A stretch of DNA of 64,000 nucleotides. It comes from Eremophila alpestris peregrina (lineage: Eukaryota > Chordata > Aves > Passeriformes > Alaudidae). The notes below the pieces were generated by a model. It was not told the origin of the DNA and did no database searches. It saw only the letters and a program-made list of their open reading frames with translations. This document shows, in pieces, positions 14,082-27,512 of the stretch (position 1 is its first letter; every line of letters starts with the position of its first letter). A program made the position numbers and the translations under genes. Location of the stretch: contig WMCF01000026.1 of NCBI GenBank assembly GCA_009792885.1, positions 2,896,767 through 2,960,766 of the forward strand, written 5' to 3'.

Positions 14082-14424
14082 ATGAGGGGAAGCAGAGGGG
14101 CAGGCACTGATCTTTTCTCTGTGGTGACCAGTGACAGGACCAAAGGAATTGACCTGTCAAAGGGAAGCTCTGTCGGGGGGGTTTAGGTTGGGTATTAGAA
14201 AAATGTTCTTTACCCAGAGGGTGATTGGGCACTGGCACCAGCTCCCCAGGGCAGTGGTCACAGCACCAAGCCTGACAGAGTTCAAGAAGCATTTGGTAAA
14301 CAATCTCAGGCACAGGGTGCAATTCTTGTGGATGGTGCTGTGTAAGGCCAGGAGTTGAACTTTGAAGATTCTTGTGACTCTCTTCCAACTCAGGATATTC
14401 TGTTATTATGTGATTCCGTGATGA
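14082..14424 (+). mobile_element. CR1 LINE, 3' fragment
   Basis: This is a 5'-truncated CR1 copy. It starts in the C-terminal coding region of ORF2, where a segment at about 14180-14250 matches the familiar 'FRLDIRKKFFT..V..HW..LP' pattern; here it reads FRLGIRKMFFTQRVIGHW. It runs into the 3' UTR, with 'CTCTTCCAACTCAGGATATTCTG', and ends with TGTGATTCCGTGATGA. The 105-codon minus-strand frame at 14071-14388 is only the antisense of this element. A local G run at about 14175 may reflect a sequencing or polymerase slip. Confidence 0.93.
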
Positions 14425-17400
14425 GATCAGGATTTAAATGTTAATGATTGGTGTTGATAGAGATATCTTCAAGCATATACTTAGAATCTTTACTTTCATT
14501 CATTACTTTAAACACAGTAGAATCATTTGGCCTTTTACAATTAAAGTTAATCTGATTCCTCTAAATGCAGATGATCATTTAAGGTACAGATAGTATTAAC
14601 AGTTCAGTATTTTGATATTTATAGTGTGAATATCATCCTTCTAAAAAAGAAAGTTAGAAAAAATAAACACTTTTTAGATTACTGTGCACTGAAACAGTTA
14701 CATTGAGTAACAATTTTTTTAACACTTTGAATATTTCATGCTCAATGAACATTCGTCATATAAATTTTTATTACCTCTGAGACAACACTGGTCTCAGACT
14801 CCCAGTGGCATAACCAATGCAGCCCTTCTCATATTCTGCAATTTATACAACTATATAAAAGTGGCTTAATCTCAAGAGGGAGAAGAATTTTACTAAAGAT
14901 CAGTTTGGGGAAAATGTATCAGAAGTGATAGACTTTTAAACTCCCTGACAATCCTGGGTACTACACGTAAATGTTCTCCCCTGTCTCTCTGCCTCATACT
15001 TCCAACTCACAAGCAAATTGAATAAACCAGAAGATTGTATTAATATAAAACAGGACAATTTCCTTTCCTGCTCCCAGATGATATCTTGTCTGCCCCAGAC
15101 TCTCTTTATTCTAAGAATCACGTTGTTGCTGCCTAGTAAAATTAAAGCATTCCATATCAGCTCAGTGATTACAGCAATCTCAGGAGTAGAAGCAGCTTTT
15201 GAGCAGAGGAGGACTAAAAGCTAATATTTCAGTAGCTTGAGATGTACTAGCTCTTGTTTTAGAAAAGGTGAAAAATCAGATGGTGTTCTGAACTAAACTC
15301 TGATGCCTCCACCTTGGCTCTGGTCCCTCAGTAAAGTGCCCACTCAGACAATTCCTGAAGGCAAAAAATCTCTGAAGAATTTAGCACTTCAGGCACTGCA
15401 TCTCTGAACTGTAATAGAGTTTAGCTGCCATCTGAACATATAGCTGTTCAAACTCTAAACTGTGCAGATACTTAATCCCAGACACATAGGAAAATACAAA
15501 ATCTAGAATAGAAACAGTGTTAGGAGTTTCCCAGGTAAGTGATAAAGTAAAATAGGTGGCCTGAATTGCTTCCTTGGTCTAATGTTACAACTAAATTTGT
15601 CTAAAAAATTAAAGTTAGGCCACCATATTTTTTAGTTTAACTTAAATTAAACCATATTCTATAAGTAAGCAGTAAAAATCTTTTGCCTTGTCACAAGTAG
15701 AGGAAAATGTCTTTTAGACTTTTCAGAGACATTCATATACATGTAAATATACTTTCAGTCTTGGTGATAGGCTTGTACTCTATATCATATGCTTGTACTC
15801 TTTTATATTTACACCATCATCCAAATAATATTTTAAATTCTTTCTTCCTAAAGTCTTTTCTGTAGGTCTTATTCTTTCTCTACCTCTATATACTAGCAAT
15901 TTAATGAATGCTGAATTTAAATTCTGCTTTGTTACACGTTAATGGAATAAGCAGTGTATTTCTGAAAACAAATAGTATTAACACTGCCTTCACTTAGATT
16001 GCAACATGCCAAATAAGCAGTTAGTGCACAGAACAGGCAATTTCCACAGCATAAATTCATAATATGTCCTATATTATAACCCTTGACTGGCATCCTTCCT
16101 TATGCTAAACTTAATTCCACCATTTACTGGTGCCAGTAAATTCCTCACATAGAATTTCCTAGAAGCACCGAAAGATTGCATTTTACAGTGAGTTTATTGC
16201 AATTTCTCCCCTTTCAAGCCCTAAATATGAGATGGGTCTCACAAGAGCCTTATATGTGTATCCTGGCAGGTGATTTTACAAGTAATCTTCTGCAAAACTT
16301 TACAACCAGCTTTGCAGTCACTCACATATTGCAGTCAGTGCTGTATACCAAATAACAAACACAGCCTACAGTTTTTTTATGGCACATCAGAGATCAAAAA
16401 TCTACACTCCTGATCTTAGATATCTTACTTATTTTTCATCTACCATTTACTGTATAGGGACCCAGAATGATCCTACTGAGTATCTACCTCCCAAGGTGGC
16501 TATTCATCTACTTTGGGATATCAGTGCTTGACAGGCAAAATGTAATCCTTTAAAACTGGATTTGATTTATATACAAAAATTCTTTCCTTACACAGGATGA
16601 CTCACAAAATTATTACTGCTTAAGAACTTGAGCATCCTTTCTGAAAGCTTGCTGCAAGGCATCATTAGGCCTCTCAGATTTTTCTGGCGTACATGCCATG
16701 GTGCATTATATTCTTGGCTGAACTGAAACATACATCAAGCACAAAATCACATTCCCATGACTGAACAGATTACCAAGTGTCTTTTAATCCACCAAATAGA
16801 CACAGGCATTGACTCCAAGCTTACAGTAAATATGAGGAAATTTGGCTCTGTTTTTAGGCTTGCCATTAAACAAGAATATATATCTGTTGTCAATATAACT
16901 TCCTCCATTCAAAAGATGCACTCAAGAGGAGCTACATAACATTCCTGGAACTGCCCAGGAGAGATGCAAGAGAGAAATCCACAGTCAACACAGTTAAGTT
17001 TGCAGGTGCAGGCTGTGAGTAAAAGGACATCCAAAATTGAGGCAGAAGGGACAAACACCTCCAATGCTGGTTACTTGTGAGGGTTTCACGTTTTTTATCC
17101 TAAAGGTGTATCCTAACAGATGGAAGTAATGATCTTCCCACAAAATCTCAGCCTGGAAACTCATTAAGAAAAGTTTACTTTTTTTTTTTCCTAGAGATAG
17201 GAGGCAAAAGAAGTTTAATATAGCACTTCATAGACACATTAATTGCAAAAAAAATGGATTGCTTTGGAAATCCAAATGAGTATATTTAATTTAGATTCCA
17301 ATGCAACAGATGCTCTATCTCTGAAGAGGAAAGAGGCATTACTGGTATGTCTAAGATCATTATTTAACACCCAGAGCATTCCAGTCAAGTGTTCTCACAA

Positions 17401-20400
17401 CGAACAATGAATGCATGGTTAGACATGTTTAGGTTCCTAAGGGCAATTCATTTGGATAGTCTGGGATAAATGTTGTAGTTGTAAAAGCTGAATCCGCAAA
17501 TGAATCGCTATGACGCCTTTTAAAAATGCTGTATTATACCAGCACTGTTTCAACATCTGCCCAGCTGTGAATTGTTCTGATGTCTCTCAGTGTGGGCTGC
17601 CATTTTAAAGTCGCTCCCTCAGCAAGAAGCCTAGTCTGTGATGCAGCTTTTGTGACAAAGGAAATGCTACAGTAATCACCAAATGAATAGATGAAGGAAT
17701 CAACAGATGGATGATGGAGTATTTCACTGTTGGTGTATTCAGATAAACTGTTTGCTAAATTTCCTACACAGTTTCCTTACTGTTTTTACAGAATAGTTTG
17801 TCAAGTTCTTAAATTGCAAAGGTAACCAAGAACCATTTTATGTATTCCCTGAATTACCTGCATAACTTCCCTGGTTTTTAGTTTCAGAACTTCATATTTA
17901 TCCAGGTATCATAGAATTTCACAGACAAAAATACAGACCTATCTTAAGCTGCCTTCTCCATCAGCATCTGGATGTGTAATAAGTAACTGAAATGAGAAGA
18001 CACATCACACAGTCATGGTATGTAACACTGTAATAAGTCTGCAATGGGACTAATTGCTTATGAATGGTTTTAGTGCCTGTATCCAATATGGATGAGCTGC
18101 TGTTATCCAAATATTTGTCTTTTCCTTCTTAAATAATTTAATCCTGAGGTTAGAAGTTCATTAAGACAAAATTATTAATTTATAAGATGACCAGACAGAA
18201 CAAATGACAGAGCTGTGCAATTTGGTGCATCAGAGAGAAGACACACTCACATCACACAACATACTTAAGATGCACTGAGCTCTCCTGTTACAAAGGGGAA
18301 AACTAATACGAAAGCAACTTAAAATTTTCAGGGGACAACTTGATACCCACATTTCCTCTTCTCCCTGATTCCTGTGCAAAACAAAAAAAGAACTGTACTG
18401 AGCCATACCAAAAGGTTCATCAAGCCCTATAATCTGCTCAACAGTGCCTACAGAGAGTTACAAGGAAAGGACAAGCCTAGTACAGACTGCTCAAGTTCCT
18501 CATCATATTGCCTATGGGCAGCAGTGAGGCACAGCAGGCTTTGCTTGCATGGAATCTACCAGAAAACCTCTGCATCAGACTACTGCTGGCCCACTGTGGA
18601 ATGCTGAAGAGGATGCAAGAGACAATGAAACTACAGCTATGACAACCTGATGACAAAATCCTACCAGCAATGTTGATAATATCTTCTCACCTAAATGAAC
18701 TATTCCCTCCCTGAACATGACTGAGGAGTATTTTCAGTAAAACATGACATTATAGACTTTCTGTGGCAAGCTTAATTCTTAATCCTTTCGAAAAATGAAC
18801 ACATTTCCATACTTCATATTTTAACCCCCCCCAGATCATCTTACCAGCTTCCAAACTTTCTTCAGACAGATTAATCATTATTTTGGTTGTTGTCTATAGA
18901 TATCACTGAGATGTGACTTCATTCAGAGTTACTGAGATTCATTTACTCAGAAAACAAAAGTGGACTGTTCATCTCTCCATGCACTCTTAAATTCAGCATC
19001 GCAGCAGACTGAAATTCCCAGCCACACAGATGAAGGGTCAGACACAAGCATCTCTGAGGGTTTCAGGAGAAAGGTGAAAGAAGACACTGATAGCCTAAGT
19101 AATGACTTTTTTTGATACTTTGTTAGCAGTTTTCAAACTCTATCATGTGCTGATGATTCTTTTCACTTCAGGTCAGCAAGGAGACCCTATTCCACATGTC
19201 CTGTGGGCATCCTTCATGTGATCTTATAGAATTCCTCACAGTAGCACCAAAACAGCAAACTGAACTGAAACATCCCCTCTTACACAACAACAATCCCACC
19301 ATTATTCATGAATTTTTAATAGCTTTTTCTCAAATACTTTGTTTTGCCTGTATAGGGTTCACAAAATATCAGCACTAAAAATAGGGACTGAGACAACACA
19401 GCACACCATACCATCTCAAATGAAGGCCACGAGGTTTCCCTGCATGAACTTTCCCTTGCAGCCCAAGCTGTTTGTGCACCTTAACCCAGTGTGACCTTGA
19501 AATGTGATCTTCTTGCAGGCAATCATGCCCTGGCTTCACAGTGAGCCCTGACTATATTTTTGGTATTTGCTGAACATCACTGTCAGCTTGTGCAGCAAAC
19601 AACTTTGTCATTTTGGTATATTTAGACATAAATGGGCATCCAAGAAAGACTATGATCTTGGAACATAGAGGACAAAAGGCAAAGGTGGTCAAGGCAGAGT
19701 GGCAAAATAAATTACCATAAATTTTAAAAACCCCAAAACAGCTGTCTCAAGATAAGACTGATTAAAAAAACAGTTCAACACTTAACACTCTAAATGGCAG
19801 GAAGTCAGTCACATTATCTCCCCAGCAGTTTTTCTGAAAGTGTTGGGAGGTGTTGGTTATTTTTTACAGAAGCGAAGAAATTTAGATCACACAATTAGAA
19901 ACAATGTTTCTAATTTCCCAGTGGCTTCTTCACAACCAGACATCCTACAGCTGCTGCATTATACTGAAATTAGCTCTTGAAAAAATAAGTTTCCAAATAA
20001 TTTGAGACAGAGAGAATAATGCTATTGAGAGTGAACAGCAACTGATGTTTTTTAGGAATGCTGCAGAATCAGAGAAGATTTATGCAGGCTTTTGAATCTG
20101 TGCATGACCAACTGGACTCAAAAGCAATCGCAAAAAGGTGCTGCTAGTTTTTGAATAAAGCAATACCTCAAATTCTCCATTTACTTATTAGCTTGGTACT
20201 AATAGAGAATGAAAAACTTGTCTCTGAAAATGAGCAGGAAAAATACTGTGCTCCTAAGAAAAGTGAAACTTTTGAAGGACATCATTGTCATCACCTACAC
20301 CTCTCAAAGAACAGAGTTTCTTTCATTTCTCTAAATTTGACGAATCTTTGACTGACAGTCACTTAACAAGTCCGCCACATAATTATGGCATGCTGCCTGA

Positions 20401-20559
20401 TTCCATTAGAAGAGATCAAATAGTGATTGGAATCAAAGATATAAAGCTACTGGAGTGACAACTGCAAGATAGAAACCTAAATCAGAGGAAGCAATAAGGA
20501 CATGTCACAAAAATGTTAGAAGAAAACTGAGATGCAGTTATACTGGACAAACAGATTAT
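14425..20559. other. Unique AT-rich DNA, no gene recognised
   Basis: I see no gene or classified repeat in about 6 kb. A consensus donor (CAG then GTAAGT) lies at 15535 without a good acceptor upstream. A slightly more GC-balanced block at 17490-17650 contains CpG sites unusual for this desert and is listed as a possible conserved element. A perfect inverted repeat lies at 19893-19915. Confidence 0.5.
19893..19915. repeat. Perfect 10-bp inverted repeat, 3-base loop
   Basis: AATTAGAAAC at 19893-19902 is the exact reverse complement of GTTTCTAATT at 19906-19915, with AAT between. It could form a tight hairpin in single strand or RNA. I know of no function for it, and the flanks show no T run that would suggest a Pol III terminator. 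Confidence 0.8.
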
Positions 20560-20870
20560 CACAAGGGGAAAGTCCTGCAGTGAGGACCAGAGGAAATGGC
20601 CTTAAGCTGAGCCAGGGAGATTCAGATTAGATATTAGTAAAAAAATTTCACTTTTGAGGGAGGTCAGGCATTGGAATAGATTGCCCAGAGAGGTGGTGGA
20701 GTTTAACATTACTTGATGTGTTTAAGAGGTGTCTGGATCTGCTAAGCACAACGTGGCTTAGTGGTTAAGGAGTTAAGGTGTTAGTGCTGGGTGGATGGCA
20801 GGGCTGGATGATCTTAAAGGCCTCTTCCAACCCCAATGATTCTATGACTCTATGGATTCTATTTGACTCT
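20560..20870 (+). mobile_element. CR1 LINE, 3' end
   Basis: This is a 5'-truncated CR1. It contains the degraded segment corresponding to 'GLKLS..QGDFRLDIS.KKFHF' at about 20600-20660, then 'GNRLPREVVEFNIT'-like sequence, the motif GGCTGGATGATCTTAAAGG, CTCTTCCAACCCC, and a 3' tail of ATTCTATGACTCTATGG-type units extending to about 20870. The long degenerate tail is typical of avian CR1. The coding part is broken by substitutions. Confidence 0.95.
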
Positions 20871-23544
20871 GTGGATAATCAAACATTAAAATCTCACAGC
20901 ATGTTTGTAATACAGTCAAGAGGAATAGTGTAACCTGTCATGAATGTACATTAAATCTGTACTTGCAGGACATGAATATTTTTCTCTGGTGGTGGTTTGC
21001 AGCTTAATGAACAAAAGAAATAAAGTCTAATGCAGACTGCTTAAGCTTCTTTTTCAGGAGAGTCTGTATTTCAACACTTAACATCACAGGTATCTGTGGT
21101 TGAACAGTTTGATGAAAAAGAATTGAGGCACTTAAGAGATAATTCAAAAGGCTACAGAGGTTGGAAGGATTTAGTTCAGCTGAACCTAAGGGCATTGCCT
21201 TTACAGCACAGTACATCACTATTGGAATTGTGATTAACAGGAGACAGCAAAGTCCCAGTTTAGCAGAACTGCAGCAGAGAATAGAACAAATTGTAACATG
21301 CAGCAATAAAAACTGATGAAGACATAAAAAAATGCATGGTATAACAGGGATTCAAAAGTATGAAATACATTATAAATTAGAGCTCTAGTTCATTTCTATA
21401 TAGATAAATCATGAAATTTAAAATACCACAGCTATCAGAAAGGTTACTCCTTCTTTCTGTGAAGTATAGAATCCTGAAAGTGAAGTGTTGAGGAAAACAA
21501 GAAGCAGGTGAAAATCAATTCTTAGCAACGAGCAGACAGACAGGTAGAATTTGCAGACAGCCCTTACCCCAATTCTACAGTGACCCCCAAAGAAACAGTA
21601 GCAAAGACTGAAAAGGAGCTGAAACAGGGGTGTTTCACAGGAGTACAGATGGAATTCAGGAAAGATTCATTGAGCATTTCTAAAGCATTCAGTGGAGCTG
21701 TGGTAGTGTTTCATAAAAGGAGTATGTACTAACATTTTTAGTAACTGAACCACATAATCAGGAAGTCAGACATGTAAGTAACAAACATCTAGTCCATCTG
21801 TGTTGAGTTTCAAGGAATTAAGATTGCAGAATTTACAACCAAAGAGACAAGCAACAGTCTCTGCTGTTTTTCTGCATCTTCTTTGAGACACTTATAACAC
21901 ATTGTCCTTATCTACATCAGTGCATTTTTTGGGTAGTCTTACCAACTACCTTGGAGAATTCATTTCTTTAGGTAAATAAGGTCTTGACTTTTTGAGTCTG
22001 ATTATTTTCCTCTTTCTACTCCTTGAGAATTCCTGCTTCAGCAGTGCTTTGGCTGCTGGTGATTATCAGGACACTACATAACAACTCCTGACTCAAGGCA
22101 GGCAGTCTTGCTACTGGATCAGATTTTCCTGCCCTGCCTGTTGAACAACCAGGCTGCTTTGTTTGGCTGCCTCAGCTTACTTTATTCTCTCTGCTGACAC
22201 TCATTGATCCCTGCCAAATTTCACTCAAATTTTGATTTCAGCTGTAAAAAGTGCAAGCTTTCCAAAGAAATATTATATTAATTTGCATTAATTTTGACCA
22301 CGAGTCAGGCAAATTATGTAAACTGCAAGGAGATTTGAGCCTCTGGAAATGTGGCCATGTGTTCTACATTATCATAATATTTGACCTAGGCCTCAATACA
22401 TATGAAGCATCTCTAGGAAATGTAAATTTATCTGTAATTCATTTTGCAACACAGACAAGTTGAAACAACATGAGACTACCTTGATTGTGAAAACAAGTAT
22501 GTGAGAGATTCCAACATTCTTCCTCCAAAACCTTCATCTCGAGTACTTCATTGCACATTTTATACTTTCAGAAATTTATAATCTTAAATGCCTCAGTAAA
22601 AATTTACAGATCAATTAATAAATGTTAATATTCACCTGGAAATGGCATATACCAACCTTTCAGAACAGGTCTATTTTTATCCAACCTGTAATATTTTTCA
22701 ATGTGACAGTCATTCAGTATGGAAAGGACTGAGAACAGCAGTGAAAAAAATCATATACACCTTCATCTGTGTTCATTATATTTGTGTTAGAAGCCATGAT
22801 ATAGTTAGAAATTACTGTAGATGTCTTGGTGGGTCCATGCTGACTACTCCTGTTCTTTCAGTGATTATTTTTTGCTATTACTAATATGTTCCTGCAATTC
22901 AAATTTTTCTGCTTACCTTAATTAATACCAAAATTTATTTATTTCTTGTTTTAAAACACTTTTTGTCTTCCTCTGATTGCTAACCCATAACTCATAGATG
23001 CACAAAGCCTTTTTATATTATGGAGCTAGTTAAGAAATTTCAGCATGAATACCCTTGTTTGCACAAAAGAAAAAAAATTCATGGTCCAGTAGTCTTATTC
23101 ACACACACAGAAGCTCTTGTCTAAATATTTGTGTGAACAAAAAGACTTTCCCTGAATTTTTATTGCAAAATTGAGCAAATAAAGGTGGGTTCCTCGCTGA
23201 GTCATAGACAAATTAGACCTTGTAAAAATACTAATGATCAAAATTCCTATTATATCTTAGTCAAGGTAGAAATCCTCTAAATTTAACCATTTTCTATGTG
23301 CTCTGGACTTGATTTCTTTGTATCTATTACCTCTATACCAGTAGAAAATGTTCTTTTACCTGAAAGAAATTGGAGTTTCTAATTCTTATCTTTGGCATTT
23401 CTAAAGCCAGAGAGATTTTTCTATCAAAAATTACCTCTTAGGTATTAAACTGTTTTATTTAGATCTCAGCTGTAGATCAGTAAATTTGTAAACTTTTATT
23501 AATTTGTGAAAATTCCACTGATGTGTCCACCCATTTTGCCATGC

Positions 23545-23589
23545 AATTCCTGGGTATAGAATTCCTGGACCATAGAATTCCTGGGTATA
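23545..23589. repeat. Three-copy 15-16 bp tandem repeat
   Basis: AATTCCTGGGTATAG (23545-23559), AATTCCTGGACCATAG (23560-23575) and AATTCCTGGGTATA (23576-23589) lie head to tail. The middle copy differs by substitutions and one extra base, so the array is older than the minisatellite at 8206. Confidence 0.8.
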
Positions 23590-25217
23590 TATTTTGAACA
23601 GACATTCAAAGATCTATCTTACTTTGCACAGCCTGAGAGACAGAAATCCAAGGGGGGAAAAAAATAAAAGAAAGAACCCAAAACATCATGCCTGCCAGAG
23701 CAATCTAGGAAAGAAGTTTATTATTTAAAATTACTTTCTCTCTCCATAAAATGAAACTTTCAAAAGAGAGATGAGGGAAGAAGGAAGAAGAATCAGAAGA
23801 GAGGATTAATGAGAGTGCAGTTGCTCCACCTGATTTGTGGAAGGTGGAAGTTCAGGGCTTTATCATGTATTGAATTACCAAATGGGAAAAAATCTCCAGC
23901 AAAGATGAATGAGCAAATTTTACTCTGTTGTGATCTCTAAACTAATAGAAGTATTTACTTCAAACAGATGTAAGAGGTTGAACCTGCTATTGTGAGTAAA
24001 GTATGACAATTCCAAGTGTGATTCTCTCACCTACCAATGAAACACAGTGGGCATCACTGCATTAACAGGCAGGCAAGTCTGAGTCCTTACTCCTCATTTC
24101 AGGTCCACCCAAGCCTGCTTCATCCATAATATGGAAATTGCTGACACATAGATTTTTCACTAAAACAACAAAGTATTTTTCTAGAAAATTCACAGTTTTG
24201 TATCCTGCATAGGAACCTTGTCTCTGTGCCCCCCTCTTTTTTAACAGACATTATCATCCAGGAGGGGGAGGACATTTCTGCCATTCCTCTCCAGAAAAGA
24301 GGTCATATTTATTTCTTAAATCATAGTGTTACTTACACCTCTGTAATTCCCTCCCAGACTTGACTGATCCTTAAGACTACGCTTCCTGTGATCCTAAATC
24401 AATCCCTGTTTCTTTGTAAACCATTCTGTGATTTTGAATACTGATAAAAAATGCAATCTTTGTCCAACTTTTGAGGAGCTTCCCCTGTTCCCAGTGCAAT
24501 GCAACTTACACTATTTTTTCTGGGTATCACCTGCATTATCCCATAATCTTCTGATGGAGACTGGTGTACAGGACAGGTCCTTGCATTGTGCAAATGTCTC
24601 CATCCTGACACAGAATACTGGGCACTGCTGACAAATTCACAGCACCCTCGGTGCAACAGGCAGTCCTTGGAACCAGCTGGGCATGGGGGAGCCACCTGAT
24701 TCATGCAAGGTTCATGAACCTGACAGCCATTCCCAAAAAACTGTCAATTACCTTTGAATGTTCACACTACACCATTTTTGGGCAAAATTACTTTGCTTTG
24801 CTTTAGGTGAAAACAAGTCTCCAAGTTCACAGTGCTCTGGCCCCAATCAGTGTTGAGGAAGACCATTTTAGTAGCAGAGTTCACACAGAGGTAGCTTGGG
24901 AACAGCTTCTACCTTTTGGTCTAATGTGGTAACATTGGTTAATGGTAACAAAATTGATTGGCCTTATAAGGGAAATTAATAGGCCATGAAAGTGAAGAAA
25001 GGAAAACTGCACACTTTAGTTAGCTGTCAAATAAAATAGATTGAAAGTTCCTTCTGGAGAGAGAAAAACACTTTAATTGAGTTGTCTATGCTTGAGGATC
25101 GCAGATGATTTGGAAAAAATAAACAAAATAAATTAAATAGTACTAATTAAAGACAGACAGACTGTTTTAAGGTTTCTAACCCATTTTTCTCTTTTTTTTT
25201 TCTTTTTTTCCTTGTAG

Positions 25218-25340
25218 AATTGTAAGTGTAACTCTAAGTGTAAGAAGTTATTGCAAACTCCCTGTGAAACAATGAATTACACTACGTATTTCTTGAACTG
25301 CAGACAAAACTATTCTAATGGTATATCAGCTCTGGTCTGA
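25218..25340 (+). other. Possible terminal coding exon (speculative)
   Basis: A long T/C tract ending CCTTGTAG at 25217 is an excellent splice acceptor. Downstream, 40 codons stay open to a TGA at 25338-25340. The peptide is cysteine-rich at the start (NCKCNSKCKKLLQTPC). I do not recognise the family and see no partner exon, so this could equally be a chance frame after a pyrimidine repeat. Confidence 0.12.
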
Positions 25341-27498
25341 ACTGCTGCACCATGCAACACTACCATAATTCCAAACAATACCTCTGAAGTCAGTAAGGTT
25401 AAAGTAGACTGTGATTAGCTAAACAACAGAACAGGAACTCAAAGCTTTTCAGAACCAATGACAATAAAATATTTTGATTTTGTCTGCATGATGAAGTGAA
25501 AAAAAACAACCCAAATCAAAATTAAATATTTTTACAGTTTTGTGATGAAAAGATGGCAGCTGTATTATCTTGCTAGAAGGGATTGGAAACCACTGTATAC
25601 AATGCTTGCCTACAGCTGTGAAGCACTGCAATCAACAACCCAATGTCTAATTTCTTCTCTGTTCCTATACAGAAGAATAAAACAATATTTTTTCACAGGA
25701 TCATTATTGCCAGTGAGAAGGATGACAGACCTCCATGGTCAATAAGTAAAGCACATATTTTTGTGCTGAAACATTAAGTAAAATGTTTGGTTCACATACT
25801 CAGTTGAACAACATATATGAAAGTACTTTGAACAGGACCACTTTGGCAGACAGATGGATCTAGAAAGTTTATCTGTCTGTTGCTGAACAGTCTGTGCTCA
25901 CCAGTAATCAAGAGCTTAGATCAAACTTTGTGAAAGGCCATGATACATCATTCTAATTAGCATTTAATTCTAGGTGGTTGTGGTGGTTGTGTTCATTTTA
26001 TGATATTTCTTAACTGCTATTGCATTGCTGTACAGACAGCTTTTATATGTTTTCTTGCTACTTTCCCTCATTACACACTCCTCAGATGAATGTAAATGTG
26101 GTAAAGGCTGCAGTTTTTCATACTAATGAACACCACAAAGTATTGAGAAACATCTGAGTTGTTGCCAAATTAATTTCAAACTCAGTGTTGCTTAATTACA
26201 TTTTATCGCACTATGAAAACTCCTTTAATGTTACAGAGATTGCCCACTGCATGGGGCCTGAGGGGAGGGGACTTCTATCACATTTTACCAAACATGGGGC
26301 AACCCATAAGTATCATGACTGCTACAGTTTGGTTGTGTTAGCCCTTCCATATGTACAGGGCTTCTTTCACTGTGCCCAGCTTCTCAAGTGTCTCAAGAAA
26401 GAACCTGAAGTGATAACAGTCTGCATTCCTGACTGATGCTCTCAACAGCATTCTAACCTTGAATAATGAAGAGTCCATAGTGAGAAAAATCTATTCCCCC
26501 AGTGAGAAGCTTCCTTTCAGAGAAGCAAAGCTCTAGACCTGTCATTAGGTTGGAAAACTTAATGATCTGTATCCAAATATAATTCATTCATTCTATTTTA
26601 CCTTTTCTAGATTGATATACTTTGCTTGAACATGTAAATATTCCTTAATAGCACAACTGAAGTTCTGCCATGATGGTATTAAGCTAAAGAAAGTTTTGTT
26701 TTGGTGAGTGGATTCTTGTTTCCAAGCACAAGTTCCTGCAGTTACTACAGCTCTGGCTCACCTCTTTCAATAGTAACTAATGGTATCAGTTAACTGGCAC
26801 AGTTACCTTATGTAGTTTTACAACACTCACTAAAAGTGATTAAAGTATTTGCTTCTTTTTCCCCTTTTCATCTTCATGCACCTTGTATGGTTACATTATA
26901 TGCCATGTAATGTTACATCATATTATATTTGCAGAAAACATGAAAATTCAGAAGCTTATCCATAGCAACAAGTATATGTCAAAGAAACATATATCCATGA
27001 TATTTGCTGCTGTAAAAAAAGGTAAAATTCCCATTTGCCAAAGCATTATGCAGCAAAAACATGAATCCACATCTGCTTAGACCTTTTATAAAGTCTGAAA
27101 ATCAGTGATTAGAACAGATGTTAATACAAAAATTCCACTTCAGAGTGGTATTTGACCTAATCTTTCAGCCCACTGAGTTTCAATAGGCATAATTATGTGT
27201 CTAACTGAGGTGTGTATCAGAATTGTGACCTGTTAAAATTCATACCATATATCTCTTTGCAATGAAGAAGATAAAGTACCAGTATGTTGTATCATTTAAA
27301 CAACAATATATTCCCTTCATGTACATAAAAGTGATGACAAACTGATAAAATACAAAGGTAGTTTCTCATAAATTTGCAGTATTTGTCATGAGCACTAGAC
27401 TTATGGACTTCAGTACTATTTGTCTTTCCTGTTCTCTGAAATTTTTTTTTTTTAATTATGAAGTAAGTGGTTGAAAATCTTGTCACTATGGAAATATT

Positions 27499-27512
27499 GG
27501 GGGGGGGTGGGG
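27499..27512 (+). repeat. G-rich homopolymer run
   Basis: Nine G, one T, then four G in a row. Such runs are prone to sequencing error and could take part in quadruplex structures. No gene context is visible. Confidence 0.7.

Noticed and set aside
24360..24440. Possible CR1 3' tail (AAACCATTCTGTGATT)
   Set aside because: Only about 16 bases look like a CR1 tail and nothing upstream matches CR1.
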